Of a DNA stretch of 64,000 nt, positions 1 through 10,093 are shown piece after piece. A program made the position numbers and the translations under genes. The stretch's first letter is position 1; each line of letters begins with the position of its first letter. The notes beneath the pieces are model-generated. The model saw only the letters and a list, made by a program, of their open reading frames with translations. It was not told where the DNA came from and did not search any database. Source of the DNA: Pseudomonas sp. JAI120 (GTDB taxonomy: Bacteria > Pseudomonadota > Gammaproteobacteria > Pseudomonadales > Pseudomonadaceae); the NCBI RefSeq assembly GCF_014207255.1, contig NZ_JACHCZ010000001.1:546592-610591 (forward strand), read 5' to 3'.

Positions 1-2529
1 GGGCAGTTGCCGGGCAATCGCTTCCACCGCGTCCATCGCAGCGCCGGAGCTCACGCCGGGCGCCGGGTCGCCGACCACTTCCAGGGAGGATGTGCCGTTG
101 TAGCGCTCCAGCAAAGGCGAGCCATAGCTCCAGGCACTGCTGGCAAATGACGAAAACGGCACCATTTCATCGTTGCTGTTGCGCACGAACCAGTGATCCA
201 GATCCGCCGCTTGCATGCGGGTGCTGGCCTCGCCCTGCACGTAAACCTTCTTCACGCGGCCCTGGTTGAGGAAGTCGTTCACATACGTACCGCCCAACGC
301 CGTGGACAAGGTGCTGTTGATGTCGCTGGTGCTCAGGCTCAACGCCCCCGCCTTGCGGTCATCGATGCTGATTTTGAGTTGCGGTGCGTCGTCCAGGCCA
401 TTGCTGCGCACGCCCAGCAGGCGCGGGTCTTGCCTGGCCAGCGCGATAAACTGCTCGCGCGCCGCCACCAGCGCATCGTGGCCAAGACCGGCGAGGTCCT
501 TGAGCTGCAAATCAAACCCTGAACTCTGGCCCAGGCCTCGCACGGCGGGCGGTTGCATCACGAACACATCGGCATCGCCAATGCTTGCCAGGGCCAACGT
601 GGCGCGTTGGGCAATCGTGGCGGCATCGTCTGAGCGCTCACTCCAGTCTTTCAAGCGAATAAACGCACGCGCGGTGTTCTGGCTGTTGCCGCCCATACCC
701 AAGCCGCTGATGCTGATCATCGCCTCGACTTCCGGCTGCTTGAGCATGTACTGCTCGAACTGGTGCAACACCGCCTGGGTACGGCTGTCGGTGGCCCCCA
801 CTGGCAGCTGGATTTGCGCCATGAGAATGCCCTGATCCTCATCCGGCAGAAACGAGGTGGGCAAGCTGGCGTAGCCCGCAGCCATGGCTGCGGCGATCAG
901 CGCGTACACCACCAGGCTGGGCCGTGAGCGCTGCAGGACAGCGCCGACCAACGCTTCATACGCGCTGGAGCAACGCTCAAAAGAACGGTTGAACCAGCCG
1001 AAAAAACCCCGTTGAACTGCGTGCCCCGGCTTGAGCAACGTGGCGCACAGTGCCGGCGTGAGGGTCATCGCGACCACCACCGAAAGCACCATGGCCGAGA
1101 CGATGGTCACCGAAAACTGCCGATAGATAATCCCGGTGGAACCCCCAAAAAACGCCATGGGAATAAACACCGCACTCAACACCAGGGCGATGCCGACCAG
1201 TGCACTGGTGATTTCATCCATCGATTGCCGCGTGGCCGCCAGGGCCGACAAGCCCTGCTCGGCCATCACCCGCTCGACGTTTTCCACCACCACGATCGCA
1301 TCGTCGACCAGCAACCCAATGGCCAGGACCATGGCAAACATGGTCAGGGTATTGATCGAGTACCCGAACAACGCCAACACACCCAACGTGCCCAGCAGGA
1401 CCACCGGCACAGTGATCGCCGGGATCAGCGTGGCCCGCAGGTTTTGCAGGAACAGGAACATGATCAGCACCACCAGCACGATGGCCTCGCCCAGGGACTT
1501 GACCACTTCCTCAATGGACAGGCTCACAAAGGGCGTGGTGTCGTAGGCGATCACGTTCTTCAATTGCATTTCAGTGGGGTAAAACGGCGCCAGCTCCTTG
1601 AGCTTGGCCTTGACTGCCTCGCCCACGTCCAGCGCATTGGCGCCCGCCGCCAGTTGCACGCCCATGGCGGCGGCCGGCTTGCCATTGAGGGCCGAGTTGA
1701 TGTCATAGCTCTCGCTGCCCAACTCTACGGTCGCCACGTCGCCGAGCAGCACTACCGCGCCGTCGCTGCTGGACTTGACCACCACATTGCGGAACGCTTC
1801 GGCCGTTTGCAGTTTGCTGCGCGCGCTGATGGTGGCATTGAGTTGCTGGCCCTTCACCGCCGGCAATGCGCCGAGCTGGCCGGCTGACACTTCGGTGTTT
1901 TGCGCCTCCAGCGCGGCGCTCACATCCGACGGCATCAGCGCGTATTTTTCCAGCAGCGCCGGGTTCAGCCAGATGCGCATGGCGTAGCCCGAACCGAGGG
2001 TCTGTACGTCCCCCACCCCATCGATACGGCTGATGGAATCGAGCAAGGTGCTGGAGATGTAGTCACCGATCTGGGTGCCGGTGACACTGGGATTATCCGA
2101 GGCCAGGGCGGCAATCATCAAAAAGTCCGAGCCGCCCTTGGTCACGGTCAGGCCTTCGCTCTGCACCGATTGCGGCAAGCGCGACTCGGCCTGTTGCAGC
2201 TTGTTCTGCACCTGCATCTGCGCCACATCCGGGTCGGTGCCGGCGCCAAAGGTCAGGCTGATACTGGCACTGCCCGCCGAACTGCTGGAGGCCGACATGT
2301 AGGTCAGGTTGTCCAGGCCTTTCATTTGCTGCTCGATGACCTGGGTCACCGAGTCCTCGACGGTCTTGGCCGAAGCGCCGGTGTAGGTGGCGGAAATACG
2401 CACGGTGGGCGGCGCGATGTCCGGGTACTGTTCCAGCGGCAACTGGCTGATGGATAACGCGCCGCCGAGCATGATCACGATGGCGATGACCCAGGCGAAA
2501 ATCGGTCGATCAATAAAGAAACGTGCCAT
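1..2529 (-). CDS. RND multidrug efflux permease (HAE1/AcrB-MexB type), 3' end outside window
   Basis: Inner-membrane proton/drug antiporter of a tripartite efflux pump. The reading frame runs without a stop from the ATG at 2529 to the left edge, giving 843 codons of a family normally near 1030-1050, so about 200 C-terminal residues are missing. The N-terminus MARFFIDRPIFAWVIAI is the standard HAE1 start (cytoplasmic tail then TM1). The TM4 motif LLVDDAIVVVENV carries the two proton-relay aspartates. The last readable part, ERYNGTSSLEVVGDPAPG, is the conserved porter-domain segment of AcrB. It starts 2 bases after the stop of the adaptor gene, so the two form an operon. An outer-membrane channel gene would lie beyond the left edge, if present. 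Substrate unknown. Confidence 0.93.
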   Translation of the reverse strand, partial: MARFFIDRPIFAWVIAIVIMLGGALSISQLPLEQYPDIAPPTVRISATYTGASAKTVEDSVTQVIEQQMKGLDNLTYMSASSSSAGSASISLTFGAGTDPDVAQMQVQNKLQQAESRLPQSVQSEGLTVTKGGSDFLMIAALASDNPSVTGTQIGDYISSTLLDSISRIDGVGDVQTLGSGYAMRIWLNPALLEKYALMPSDVSAALEAQNTEVSAGQLGALPAVKGQQLNATISARSKLQTAEAFRNVVVKSSSDGAVVLLGDVATVELGSESYDINSALNGKPAAAMGVQLAAGANALDVGEAVKAKLKELAPFYPTEMQLKNVIAYDTTPFVSLSIEEVVKSLGEAIVLVVLIMFLFLQNLRATLIPAITVPVVLLGTLGVLALFGYSINTLTMFAMVLAIGLLVDDAIVVVENVERVMAEQGLSALAATRQSMDEITSALVGIALVLSAVFIPMAFFGGSTGIIYRQFSVTIVSAMVLSVVVAMTLTPALCATLLKPGHAVQRGFFGWFNRSFERCSSAYEALVGAVLQRSRPSLVVYALIAAAMAAGYASLPTSFLPDEDQGILMAQIQLPVGATDSRTQAVLHQFEQYMLKQPEVEAMISISGLGMGGNSQNTARAFIRLKDWSERSDDAATIAQRATLALASIGDADVFVMQPPAVRGLGQSSGFDLQLKDLAGLGHDALVAAREQFIALARQDPRLLGVRSNGLDDAPQLKISIDDRKAGALSLSTSDINSTLSTALGGTYVNDFLNQGRVKKVYVQGEASTRMQAADLDHWFVRNSNDEMVPFSSFASSAWSYGSPLLERYNGTSSLEVVGDPAPGVSSGAAMDAVEAIARQLP

Positions 2530-2531
2530 GT

Positions 2532-3701
2532 TCAACCCTCCTGCGCCAGGGCGCCGGCATCTGCGGCCTGGGTCTGGACCACGGCGCCGATGCGGACTTT
2601 TTGCCCACCCTCGACGATCACCTGGTCACCGGCCTTCAAACCGGCGGTGACCCACCACTGGTTGCCCACGGCGCGGTCAACGGTGAGCACGCGTTGCTCG
2701 ACCTTGCCGTCAACCACCAGCAACACCGAGGTCACGCCGCTGGCGCTGCGGCTCACGGCTTTTTGCGGGACCAGGATCGCCTGGTCATCGCGGGCCTGCT
2801 CTAACACGCCGCGCACGTACATGCCGGGCATCAGCAAATGCTCCGGGTTGTCGAACACTGCACGCAAGGTCACGGTGCCGGTGCCCTGGTTGACGCTCAC
2901 CCCGCTGAACTTGAGACGGCCGTCGTGGTTGTAGGCGCTGCCGTCATCCAGCTTGAGGCTGATGCGGGCCTCGCCGTCTCCATTGGCCTGCAATACGCCA
3001 CGGGCCAGGTCGCGCTTGAGGGCGAGCAACTCGGTGGTGGACTGGGTCACATCCACATAGATCGGGTCGAGTTGCTGCACGGTGGTCAGCGCGGTGTCCT
3101 GGTTGGCCACCACCAATGCACCGGGGGTGACCGTGGAGGTCTCAATGCGCCCGGCCACCGGCGAGCTGATGCGGGTGTAGGCCAGGTTGATGCGAGCGGT
3201 GTCGAGGTCGGCCTGGGCCACTTGAACATCAGCGGCGGCGGTCAGCAGGGTGGCCTGTGAGTCCTCGTTGGTTTGCTGGCTGATGGCGTCGATCTTCACC
3301 AACTGGGCATTACGCGCGGCGGTGGCCTGAGCCGACTTCAAGGTGGCGCGCGCCTTGGCCAGGCTCGCCTGCGCCTCAGCCAGCGCCGCCTTGTACGGTG
3401 CCGCATCCAGTTGGTACAGCGCCTGCCCGGCTTTCACCTCGGCGCCTTCGACAAACAGGCGCTGTTGCACGATACCGCCGACCTGCGGGCGAATCTCGGC
3501 GACCATAAAGGCCTGGGTACGCCCGGCCAGTTCAGTGGTTCGCACCTGGCTCTTGGGTTGCACGGTGATCACCGAGACTTTGGGGGTGGCGACGTCGGGC
3601 ACGGGGTCGCCAGCCGAGCAGCCGCCGAGCAGCACCAGAATGATGAAGGACATGAGAACCGCGGCGGTTACCAGGTATTTGGCGAAAAATTTAGTCGACA
3701 T
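2532..3701 (-). CDS. RND efflux periplasmic adaptor (membrane fusion) lipoprotein
   Basis: Periplasmic adaptor that links the RND permease to an outer-membrane channel. 389 residues from MSTKFFAKY; this start is preferred because AGAGG lies 6 bases upstream, while the open frame extends 18 codons further without a comparable site. A signal peptide ends in a lipobox (LLGGC), so the protein should be a lipoprotein. Then come the barrel-sandwich half VRPQ-like segment EIRPQVGGIV, a helical hairpin rich in Ala/Gln (about residues 85-160), the second lipoyl half ISSPVAGRIE and the beta-barrel/membrane-proximal domain. Organisation matches AcrA/MexA/TtgA. Divergently transcribed from the BaeS-like kinase across about 114 bases, which should hold the pump promoter and any response-regulator site. 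Confidence 0.93.
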   Translation of the reverse strand: MSTKFFAKYLVTAAVLMSFIILVLLGGCSAGDPVPDVATPKVSVITVQPKSQVRTTELAGRTQAFMVAEIRPQVGGIVQQRLFVEGAEVKAGQALYQLDAAPYKAALAEAQASLAKARATLKSAQATAARNAQLVKIDAISQQTNEDSQATLLTAAADVQVAQADLDTARINLAYTRISSPVAGRIETSTVTPGALVVANQDTALTTVQQLDPIYVDVTQSTTELLALKRDLARGVLQANGDGEARISLKLDDGSAYNHDGRLKFSGVSVNQGTGTVTLRAVFDNPEHLLMPGMYVRGVLEQARDDQAILVPQKAVSRSASGVTSVLLVVDGKVEQRVLTVDRAVGNQWWVTAGLKAGDQVIVEGGQKVRIGAVVQTQAADAGALAQEG

Positions 3702-3815
3702 AGTTGCCTCTGCAAGACGGGGTGGTGCAAGCCTCACCCTCATGCTGAAAGGCAAATGTGCAGGAAAATTGAAGATTGCCGGCCTGGGTTGAATCTTTCG
3801 TCCGTGGGGGCCTAA

Positions 3816-5234
3816 ATGGACGCGTCCCTTTGGTTACGGCCCCCATTCATGAAGTTGAGTATCTCCACCAAGTTGTTTGTCGCGGTGCTGGCCGGTGTGT
3901 TGCTGGTCATCCTGAGCATGGGCCTGGCCACCAGTTGGAGTTTTGGTCGCGGGTTCCTGGGCTTTATCAATGAGCAGGCAATGGAGCGCATGGCCCAGGT
4001 GGTGCCGCGCCTGGCCACGGCTTACCAACGTGAGGGCAACTGGGACTTTCTGCGCAATCGGCCGGATCGCTGGTTTGACGTCATGCGGCCTGACCCGGAT
4101 GCCGCGCGTGCGTCGGATGATTTCCGCCCGCCGCTGGCGTCGGACTTGACCGGTGCACTGTTTCGCATCGCCCTCCTCGATAAAGACAAGAAACGCGTCA
4201 CCGGCTACCCGGCCATTGGCGAGGATGCGCTGATACAGCCCGTGGTGGTGAACAGCGAAACCGTCGGCTGGCTGGCCGTCACGCCGTTCCAGAGCGTGAC
4301 CGAAGCCGGTGGCGAACGCTTCCAGCAGTACCAACTGCGCACCAGCCTGGTGATGGGCGTGTTCTCGTTGCTGCTGGCGATGCTGATAGCCTGGTGGATC
4401 GCCCGCACGCTGCTGGAGCCGGTCAAGCGCGTGGCCGCCGCCACCCACCGTCTGGCCAGCGGCGATTACGGCAGCCGCGTGGCCGTGGCCTCCGACGACG
4501 AAGTCGGCCAATTGTCCCGCGACTTCAACCAATTGGCCTACACCCTGGAGCGCAACGAAAAAATGCGCCGGGAGTTCATGGCTGATGTCTCCCACGAACT
4601 GCGCACGCCGCTGTCGGTGCTGCGCGGCGAACTGGAGGCGATCGAGGACGGTGTGCGCAGCCTTGACCAAAGCTCAATGAAGTCGCTGCAAGGCGAAGTC
4701 AGCATGCTCAGCAAGCTGGTGGATGACCTGTATGAACTGTCGCTGGCGGACGTGGGCGCCCTGACCTACCGCAAGGCCCCATGTCGGCTGAACGATTTGC
4801 TCGAAAACAGCCTGGCGATGTACCGGGAGCGCTTCACGGCCCGCCAGTTGCAGATCGACCTGGAGCTGCCGCGCCAGCCCGTGGAGCTGCTGGCGGATGC
4901 CAGTCGCTTGCAGCAATTGTTTTCCAACCTGCTGGAAAATGCCGTGCGCTACACCGACGTCAACGGCACGTTGCGCATCAGTGTCGGTGTCGACCGCGAC
5001 ACGGTGCGTATCGACTTTCTCGACTCCGGGCCGGGCGTGTCCGCCAGCCAGTTGCCACGTTTGTTCGAGCGGTTCTACCGCGGCGAGTCATCGCGCAACC
5101 GCGAGCATGGCGGCGCGGGCCTGGGCCTGGCAATCTGCCGTAGCATCGCCAACGCCCACGATGGCAGCCTGATTGCCGACCACTCGCCCTACGGCGGCCT
5201 GTGGCTGATCCTGCGCCTGCCCCGGAGCCTGTGA
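3816..5234 (+). CDS. baeS: BaeS-like sensor histidine kinase
   Basis: Membrane sensor kinase, 472 residues. TM1 lies at about 17-37, then a short periplasmic domain containing the BaeS-like stretch REGNWDFLRNRPDRWFDVM, TM2 at about 176-196, a HAMP linker, the H-box FMADVSHELRTPL with phospho-acceptor His260, and a HATPase_c domain with N box (NLLENAVRYTD), G1 (DSGPGV) and G2 (GGAGLGLAI). The H-box and the following GELEAIEDG strongly resemble E. coli BaeS, an envelope-stress sensor that controls RND pumps. The start at 3816 has a GGGGG stretch upstream; the ATG at 3849 (12th codon) is an alternative without a visible ribosome site. Divergent from the pump genes and 3 bases from the response regulator, so it most likely controls the pump. 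Confidence 0.88.
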   Translation: MDASLWLRPPFMKLSISTKLFVAVLAGVLLVILSMGLATSWSFGRGFLGFINEQAMERMAQVVPRLATAYQREGNWDFLRNRPDRWFDVMRPDPDAARASDDFRPPLASDLTGALFRIALLDKDKKRVTGYPAIGEDALIQPVVVNSETVGWLAVTPFQSVTEAGGERFQQYQLRTSLVMGVFSLLLAMLIAWWIARTLLEPVKRVAAATHRLASGDYGSRVAVASDDEVGQLSRDFNQLAYTLERNEKMRREFMADVSHELRTPLSVLRGELEAIEDGVRSLDQSSMKSLQGEVSMLSKLVDDLYELSLADVGALTYRKAPCRLNDLLENSLAMYRERFTARQLQIDLELPRQPVELLADASRLQQLFSNLLENAVRYTDVNGTLRISVGVDRDTVRIDFLDSGPGVSASQLPRLFERFYRGESSRNREHGGAGLGLAICRSIANAHDGSLIADHSPYGGLWLILRLPRSL

Positions 5235-5237
5235 ACC

Positions 5238-5933
5238 ATGAACGATGAACAGCCGATCCTGATCGTCGAAGACGAACCCAAGCTCGCGGCCCTGATGCGG
5301 GACTACCTCGAGGCGGCCGGCTACACCACCCTGTGCCTGGACAATGGCCTGCACGTGGTGCCCGCCGTGCGCGCCCACGAACCCAAATTGGTCCTGCTCG
5401 ACTTGATGCTGCCCGGCCGTGACGGCATGCAGCTGTGCCAGGACCTGCGTGGTTTCAGCGCGGTGCCGATCATCATGATCACCGCCCGCGTCGAAGAAGT
5501 GGACCGCCTGCTTGGCCTGGAACTCGGCGCCGACGATTACATCTGCAAGCCCTTCAGCCCCCGTGAAGTGGTGGCCCGGGTCAAGGCCATCCTGCGCCGC
5601 AGCCCGCAGTTGCTGGACACCAGCGCGCCACGCCTGCTGATCGACGAGGCCCGCTACCAGGCCTCGCTGGACGGCATCACGCTGGACCTCACGCCTCTGG
5701 AGTTGCGCCTGCTCAACACCTTTGCCCGCGCCGCCGGCCGCGTATTTTCCCGCGACCAATTACTGGATCACATCTACTCCGACCACCGCGTGGTGACCGA
5801 CCGCACGGTGGACAGCCATATCCGCAATCTGCGGCGCAAGCTGGAACAGGTGTGCCCGGGGGAAACGCCGATTGAGTCGTTGTATGGGGTTGGGTATCGG
5901 TTTCAGTTGGCTGAAAAGCAGCCACATGCCTGA
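5238..5933 (+). CDS. baeR: BaeR-like OmpR-family response regulator
   Basis: DNA-binding response regulator of 231 residues. Receiver domain at 1-120 with acidic pair E11/D12, phosphorylation site Asp55 in [10 protein letters not shown], a Thr in MITARVEE and a Lys in ICKPFSP. The C-terminal winged helix (about 130-225) has the OmpR-type signatures [12 protein letters not shown] and [13 protein letters not shown], ending VYGVGYRF-like (LYGVGYRF). It starts 3 bases after the kinase stop, so the pair is co-expressed and functionally matched. Expected target is the divergent RND operon upstream of the kinase; this is inference from position and from BaeSR-mdtABC in enterobacteria. Confidence 0.9.
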   Translation: MNDEQPILIVEDEPKLAALMRDYLEAAGYTTLCLDNGLHVVPAVRAHEPKLVLLDLMLPGRDGMQLCQDLRGFSAVPIIMITARVEEVDRLLGLELGADDYICKPFSPREVVARVKAILRRSPQLLDTSAPRLLIDEARYQASLDGITLDLTPLELRLLNTFARAAGRVFSRDQLLDHIYSDHRVVTDRTVDSHIRNLRRKLEQVCPGETPIESLYGVGYRFQLAEKQPHA

Positions 5934-5979
5934 AAACACCCCCTCCCACATTGGATTCTTCGGTATTGGAGGATTGGGG

Positions 5980-8043
5980 TTACATCGGCGTGCTGCCGAT
6001 AACCCGCAGCGCCAACCCCTCGTACGCATCCAGGGTAATGGTGAACTCACCCTCTGCAGTCAGGTCCCCTTCTACCCGTTCGTTGATGATGTCCACCACC
6101 ATCCCCGCCGCGATGTCCGGCAGGTGCAGGGTCTCGGTGATCGGCGTGGCGCCGAAGTTCAGCGCGGTGATTTGCGTGCCTTTGTTGGCCGGCAGTTCGT
6201 GGACCATGATCAACAGCCCAGGGTTCTGTACGTCTGGCACCAGTATCTGGCGGCTGGCGGCGATGTCGTAGGCACGGCGCACGGCGAGGATTTTTTGCAG
6301 TTGCGAGGCAAACGATTCCGGGTCCTGCAACTGACTGTTGAGGCTGCCGTAGAGGCTTTTCGAACGCGGCATCTGGCCGGCCGACAATTCTGCGTCCGGG
6401 TTCAGGTCCACCAGGTCGTAGGCACCGCGATGAATCCAGCGGGTGTCGCCATCCTGCATCAAGTGCGCAACCTCATCGGCCGCCAGCGGCAGCGCGCCTA
6501 CCAGGTCCCAGCCGGACAAGGCGAACACCCCCGGCTGCATGGCGTTGTACATCACCAGCAGCAAGTGGATCTGGCGAATCTGTTGAATGTCCGCAGCACT
6601 GATCGCCTCCAGGTCGCGAATGCCCAGCGCCGCCGTGATGATGCTGGCGGTGGTGCAGGACACCCCATTGGTCACGAACTTAAGGTTATACGGCGCGTGC
6701 TCGCCGGCCAGGCGCTCGTACATCTGCTCGCGGATATGCTCGCGCAGGATATTGCCCGGGAACGTCTGGCCCTGGTAAAGGAAGGTGTCGTGAGCATGCA
6801 GCGTCCAGAAGTGCACCAGCTCCAGGGTCAGCTCATCGTGGTTCTGCAACGCATGGATCAGCGAACCGGGATCGATGCCCTGGCGATGCATTTCGCGCAG
6901 CATCAGGCGCAGGAATTCGGCGTCGCCCATCAACAGCGCGTGCTGGTACGCCGGGCGGGTGATGAAGTCATAGGACAGGTCGGCACCGCCATGGGACATC
7001 GACGCAATGTCATCCACCGTGAGGTTCAACTCCTGGAAGCTGAAACCGCCCGCTTTGCGAATCGCCCCGCCCAGCAACTGGTTGCCGGTAATCGACAGCG
7101 GATGGCTCTCGGACCAGGCCGTGCCATCGAGGGTGCGTTCCACGCCGAGGAAACCATTGGCGTCCAGGCGCAGGATTTTCGCGCCCATCACGTCAATGGC
7201 GTGCAAGGCGTCGCCGATGATCATCTGCTGCGCGGCGAAGGTCGGGTCGAGCCAGTTCAGCGAGGGCTGGCCTTCCTTGAAGTAGTGCAGGTACACCCAG
7301 CGGCGCGGCTTGCCATCCACGCCTATGACCACGGGCGTAGTGCTCCAGTCGGTTTCCTTGACGCCGGGCTCGAAGAAAATCACCCGCTGCAACTGACCGA
7401 CAATGTAGTGCTTGTCGCGCAGGGCATCGACTTGCAGCGGGCTGAGGTTCTGCGCGTCGCGGCCCTCGGCTACATCGGGCAGCAACGGCCAGTCTTCCTC
7501 GCGGATCTCCACCATGTGGTAAAGGCCGGGGTAATCCTCGTAGGCCATCTCCGCCAGGCGAAAGTCCGCGCCCTTGCCGGTGTGGGACGGAATCACGTCG
7601 TCGATGATCACCGCGTTGTGCGCCGCCGCCATGCGCGTCAACGCCTGCAACTGCGCCTCGGTGCCCAACTGCGGGTCGATCTCGAAGCTGATGCGGTCGA
7701 AATTGCCGTCAATGGTTGGCGTGTGCTGGTTGCCGGTGAGGCCACCGGATTTTTTCAGCGGGCCGTTATGAATGCCCTGGATGCCGATCTTCGACAGCGC
7801 GTGCCACAGCGTCTCGTCCCCCAGCGCCTCCAGCACGGTACCGCCCTCGCGCGTCACAATCGACGCCGGGTAGGCGGTAAACCACACCGACGACAAAGCC
7901 GAAGCATCACGCGGCCGGGTCTGCGCATACGGCTGTTGCCACAACCGGCCCTGGCCCGAATAGAGCTTGGCGCGCTGGCGTGCTGCGTGCAGCATCGATT
8001 GTTCCACCAGCCAGTTCACATGGTTGTTTTCAGCCGCGGTCAT
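5980..8043 (-). CDS. treS: Trehalose synthase (maltose/trehalose isomerase), GH13
   Basis: Interconverts maltose and trehalose by intramolecular transglycosylation in the cytoplasm. 687 residues, matching the P. stutzeri-type TreS I recognise (about 689 residues), rather than the TreS-maltokinase fusions of other bacteria. GH13 catalytic elements are visible: nucleophile Asp294 in RLDANGF, acid/base Glu338 in SFQELNL, and the transition-state pair His402-Asp403 in LQNHDEL. A long N-terminal region ([24 protein letters not shown]) is characteristic of this subfamily. It is a lone gene convergent with baeR and some 30 kb from the TreY/TreZ route, so the strain should have two trehalose pathways. 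Specificity is inferred from family resemblance. Confidence 0.82.
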   Translation of the reverse strand: MTAAENNHVNWLVEQSMLHAARQRAKLYSGQGRLWQQPYAQTRPRDASALSSVWFTAYPASIVTREGGTVLEALGDETLWHALSKIGIQGIHNGPLKKSGGLTGNQHTPTIDGNFDRISFEIDPQLGTEAQLQALTRMAAAHNAVIIDDVIPSHTGKGADFRLAEMAYEDYPGLYHMVEIREEDWPLLPDVAEGRDAQNLSPLQVDALRDKHYIVGQLQRVIFFEPGVKETDWSTTPVVIGVDGKPRRWVYLHYFKEGQPSLNWLDPTFAAQQMIIGDALHAIDVMGAKILRLDANGFLGVERTLDGTAWSESHPLSITGNQLLGGAIRKAGGFSFQELNLTVDDIASMSHGGADLSYDFITRPAYQHALLMGDAEFLRLMLREMHRQGIDPGSLIHALQNHDELTLELVHFWTLHAHDTFLYQGQTFPGNILREHIREQMYERLAGEHAPYNLKFVTNGVSCTTASIITAALGIRDLEAISAADIQQIRQIHLLLVMYNAMQPGVFALSGWDLVGALPLAADEVAHLMQDGDTRWIHRGAYDLVDLNPDAELSAGQMPRSKSLYGSLNSQLQDPESFASQLQKILAVRRAYDIAASRQILVPDVQNPGLLIMVHELPANKGTQITALNFGATPITETLHLPDIAAGMVVDIINERVEGDLTAEGEFTITLDAYEGLALRVIGSTPM

Positions 8044-8148
8044 AAGCTTGGTACCTGTCGTCGTTAAACATTACTCGTGAACATATGAGGGTTCGGCGGG
8101 CCATTCGTTGCATTGCAATGTGGCTTGCCTGAGCGGGGGCTCGGGCGT

Positions 8149-8925
8149 TCAGCAGGTTTCCCGATACTGCCTCGGCGTAAACCCCGTCGACGCCTTGAAC
8201 TGCCGCGTAAATGCGCTGTGGTCGGTATAGCCGCACTGCAGCGCGACTTCGGTAATCGGCATGTCGCTGTGCAATAACCGATGGGCGTGTTCCAAGCGTA
8301 CTTTCTGGATCATCTGCCGGGGTGTCAGGTGGAACACGCGTTTGCAGTAGCGCTCCAGCTGCGCCACGGAAATCCCGGCGATGCGCGTCAGTTCGCCGAG
8401 GGTGACGCGGCGGTTGAAGTGCCTGCGGATGTGCTCGTCCACGGCGGCCAGGCGTTGGTAGGCCGGGTGGGTTTGGCTGGCCGATTGCAGGTCGACCGAG
8501 ATGCCGGCCAGGCCGATGATGCGGCCTTCGTGGTTGTACAGCGGCCATTTGTGGGTGAGGCACCAGCCGGGTTCGCGACTGCCGTAGAGGTGCAGTTCGA
8601 GTTGGTCCTCCAACACAAAGCCCTGCTCGAGCACGCGCCGATCCTGCTCGGTGTAGCCCGGCCCCAATTGTGCGGGAAAGACGTCGGCGCTGGTCTTGCC
8701 CAGCAATGGTTGCAACTGCTTGAGGCCGCAGCGCTGCACCAGGGTGCGGTTGGCGAGGACGTAACGGGCATCCAGGTCCTTGATGAAGATGGCGGCATTG
8801 GGGATCACATCCAGCATCGGCAGCAGCTGCGCCACACCGGCCAATAGCTGCTCGATGCTGTGGGGAGGGCTTGCCCCGTGCCCTTGGCAAAGGCTCGCAA
8901 ACGCGCTTTGAAGCATGAGTGTCAC
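8149..8925 (-). CDS. AraC-family regulator with N-terminal PAS-like sensor domain
   Basis: Transcription regulator of 258 residues. The N-terminal half (about 35-150) looks like a PAS fold: VIPNAAIFIKDLDARYVLANRT, then KTSADVFP and a later IIGLAGISVDL strand. The C-terminal AraC domain (about 160-258) has two helix-turn-helix units, LGELTRIAGISVAQLERYCKRVF and ITEVALQCGYTDHSAFTRQFK. It is divergent from the hydroxyproline epimerase gene across about 200 bases, the arrangement seen in P. putida and P. aeruginosa hydroxyproline clusters where an AraC-type activator (LhpR in PAO1) controls the pathway. So the likely role is activation of the divergent genes in response to hydroxyproline or a downstream intermediate. 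Effector unproven. Confidence 0.82.
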   Translation of the reverse strand: MTLMLQSAFASLCQGHGASPPHSIEQLLAGVAQLLPMLDVIPNAAIFIKDLDARYVLANRTLVQRCGLKQLQPLLGKTSADVFPAQLGPGYTEQDRRVLEQGFVLEDQLELHLYGSREPGWCLTHKWPLYNHEGRIIGLAGISVDLQSASQTHPAYQRLAAVDEHIRRHFNRRVTLGELTRIAGISVAQLERYCKRVFHLTPRQMIQKVRLEHAHRLLHSDMPITEVALQCGYTDHSAFTRQFKASTGFTPRQYRETC

Positions 8926-9126
8926 TCCCCGTGTTCACCTCGATGGCAAGCAGATTGCCCCATGCCCGGGGTGCTGTCGAGCAGGGCGGACTGTGCTGAA
9001 TTCGTCATCGATGCCAGCAAAAAACATCAATCGCCGCCGCGCTTGCGCGTTCACGATAGGGCCACTGCATGCCTATCCATACACTCACAAGAAGGCCCCC
9101 CACAGCCTTCATAGAGGGAGCGCGTT

Positions 9127-10053
9127 ATGAAGCGACTGCATGTGATCGACTCCCACACCGGCGGCGAACCCACGCGCCTGGTGATGACCGGTTTCCCCGC
9201 GCTCAAGGGCGCGAGCATTGCCGACCAGTTGGAAAACCTGCGCACCGAGCACGACCCGTGGCGCCGCGCCTGCCTGCTGGAACCCCGTGGCAATGACGTC
9301 CTGGTCGGCGCGCTCTACTGCGCGCCCGTCACCCCAGGCGCCACCTGCGGGGTGATCTTCTTCAACAACGCCGGTTACCTGGGCATGTGCGGCCACGGCA
9401 CCATCGGCCTGGTGGCGTCTTTGCACCACTTGGGGCGCATCCAGCCGGGCGTGCACACCCTCGACACCCCGGTGGGGCCGGTGGCCGCGACCTTGCACGA
9501 CGACGGCGCCGTGACCCTGCGCAACGTGCCTGCCTATCGCTATCGCCAGCAGGTGACGGTGGATGTACCGGGCCACGGCGCAGTCCAGGGCGATATTGCC
9601 TGGGGCGGCAACTGGTTCTTCCTGGTGTCCGAGCACGGCATGGCGCTGGAGATGGACAACGTCGACGCCCTCACCGACTACACCTGGGCGATGCTCAAGG
9701 CCCTCGAGGCGCAGGGTATCCACGGCGCAGACGGTGCCCTGATCGACCATATCGAACTGTTCGCCGACGATGCCCACGCCGACAGCCGCAACTTCGTCAT
9801 GTGCCCCGGCAAAGCCTACGACCGCTCACCCTGCGGCACCGGCACCAGCGCCAAGCTGGCGTGCCTGGCCGCCGATGGAAAACTCGGCCCCGGCGAAACC
9901 TGGATACAGGCCAGCATCACCGGCAGCCGCTTCGAAGGCCGTTATGAATGGGACGGCCAACGTGTCATCCCCTTCATCACCGGCCGCGCCTACATGACCG
10001 CCGACAGCACCTTGCTGATCGACGAGCAGGACCCGTTTGCCTGGGGCATCTGA
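9127..10053 (+). CDS. lhpA: 4-hydroxyproline 2-epimerase (proline racemase family)
   Basis: Epimerises trans-4-hydroxy-L-proline to cis-4-hydroxy-D-proline, the first step of hydroxyproline breakdown. 308 residues with the two catalytic thiols that set this activity apart from the Cys/Thr dehydratase: Cys88 in MCGHGTIG and Cys236 in [12 protein letters not shown]. The N-terminal [11 protein letters not shown] and the GNWFF segment are family marks. GGGAG lies just before the ATG. It is followed at 40 bases by the DapA-type deaminase and then an FAD dehydrogenase, the expected next enzymes. Symbol follows the P. aeruginosa lhp nomenclature. Confidence 0.9.
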   Translation: MKRLHVIDSHTGGEPTRLVMTGFPALKGASIADQLENLRTEHDPWRRACLLEPRGNDVLVGALYCAPVTPGATCGVIFFNNAGYLGMCGHGTIGLVASLHHLGRIQPGVHTLDTPVGPVAATLHDDGAVTLRNVPAYRYRQQVTVDVPGHGAVQGDIAWGGNWFFLVSEHGMALEMDNVDALTDYTWAMLKALEAQGIHGADGALIDHIELFADDAHADSRNFVMCPGKAYDRSPCGTGTSAKLACLAADGKLGPGETWIQASITGSRFEGRYEWDGQRVIPFITGRAYMTADSTLLIDEQDPFAWGI

Positions 10054-10093
10054 GCCCATCCCTTTTGATTGAACGCTGCAAGGAGCTAGGACA

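Noticed and set aside
5872..8067. 731-codon + strand open frame opposite treS
   Set aside because: Composition is that of an antisense shadow (His/Gln/Val-rich); treS on the other strand has full catalytic motifs.
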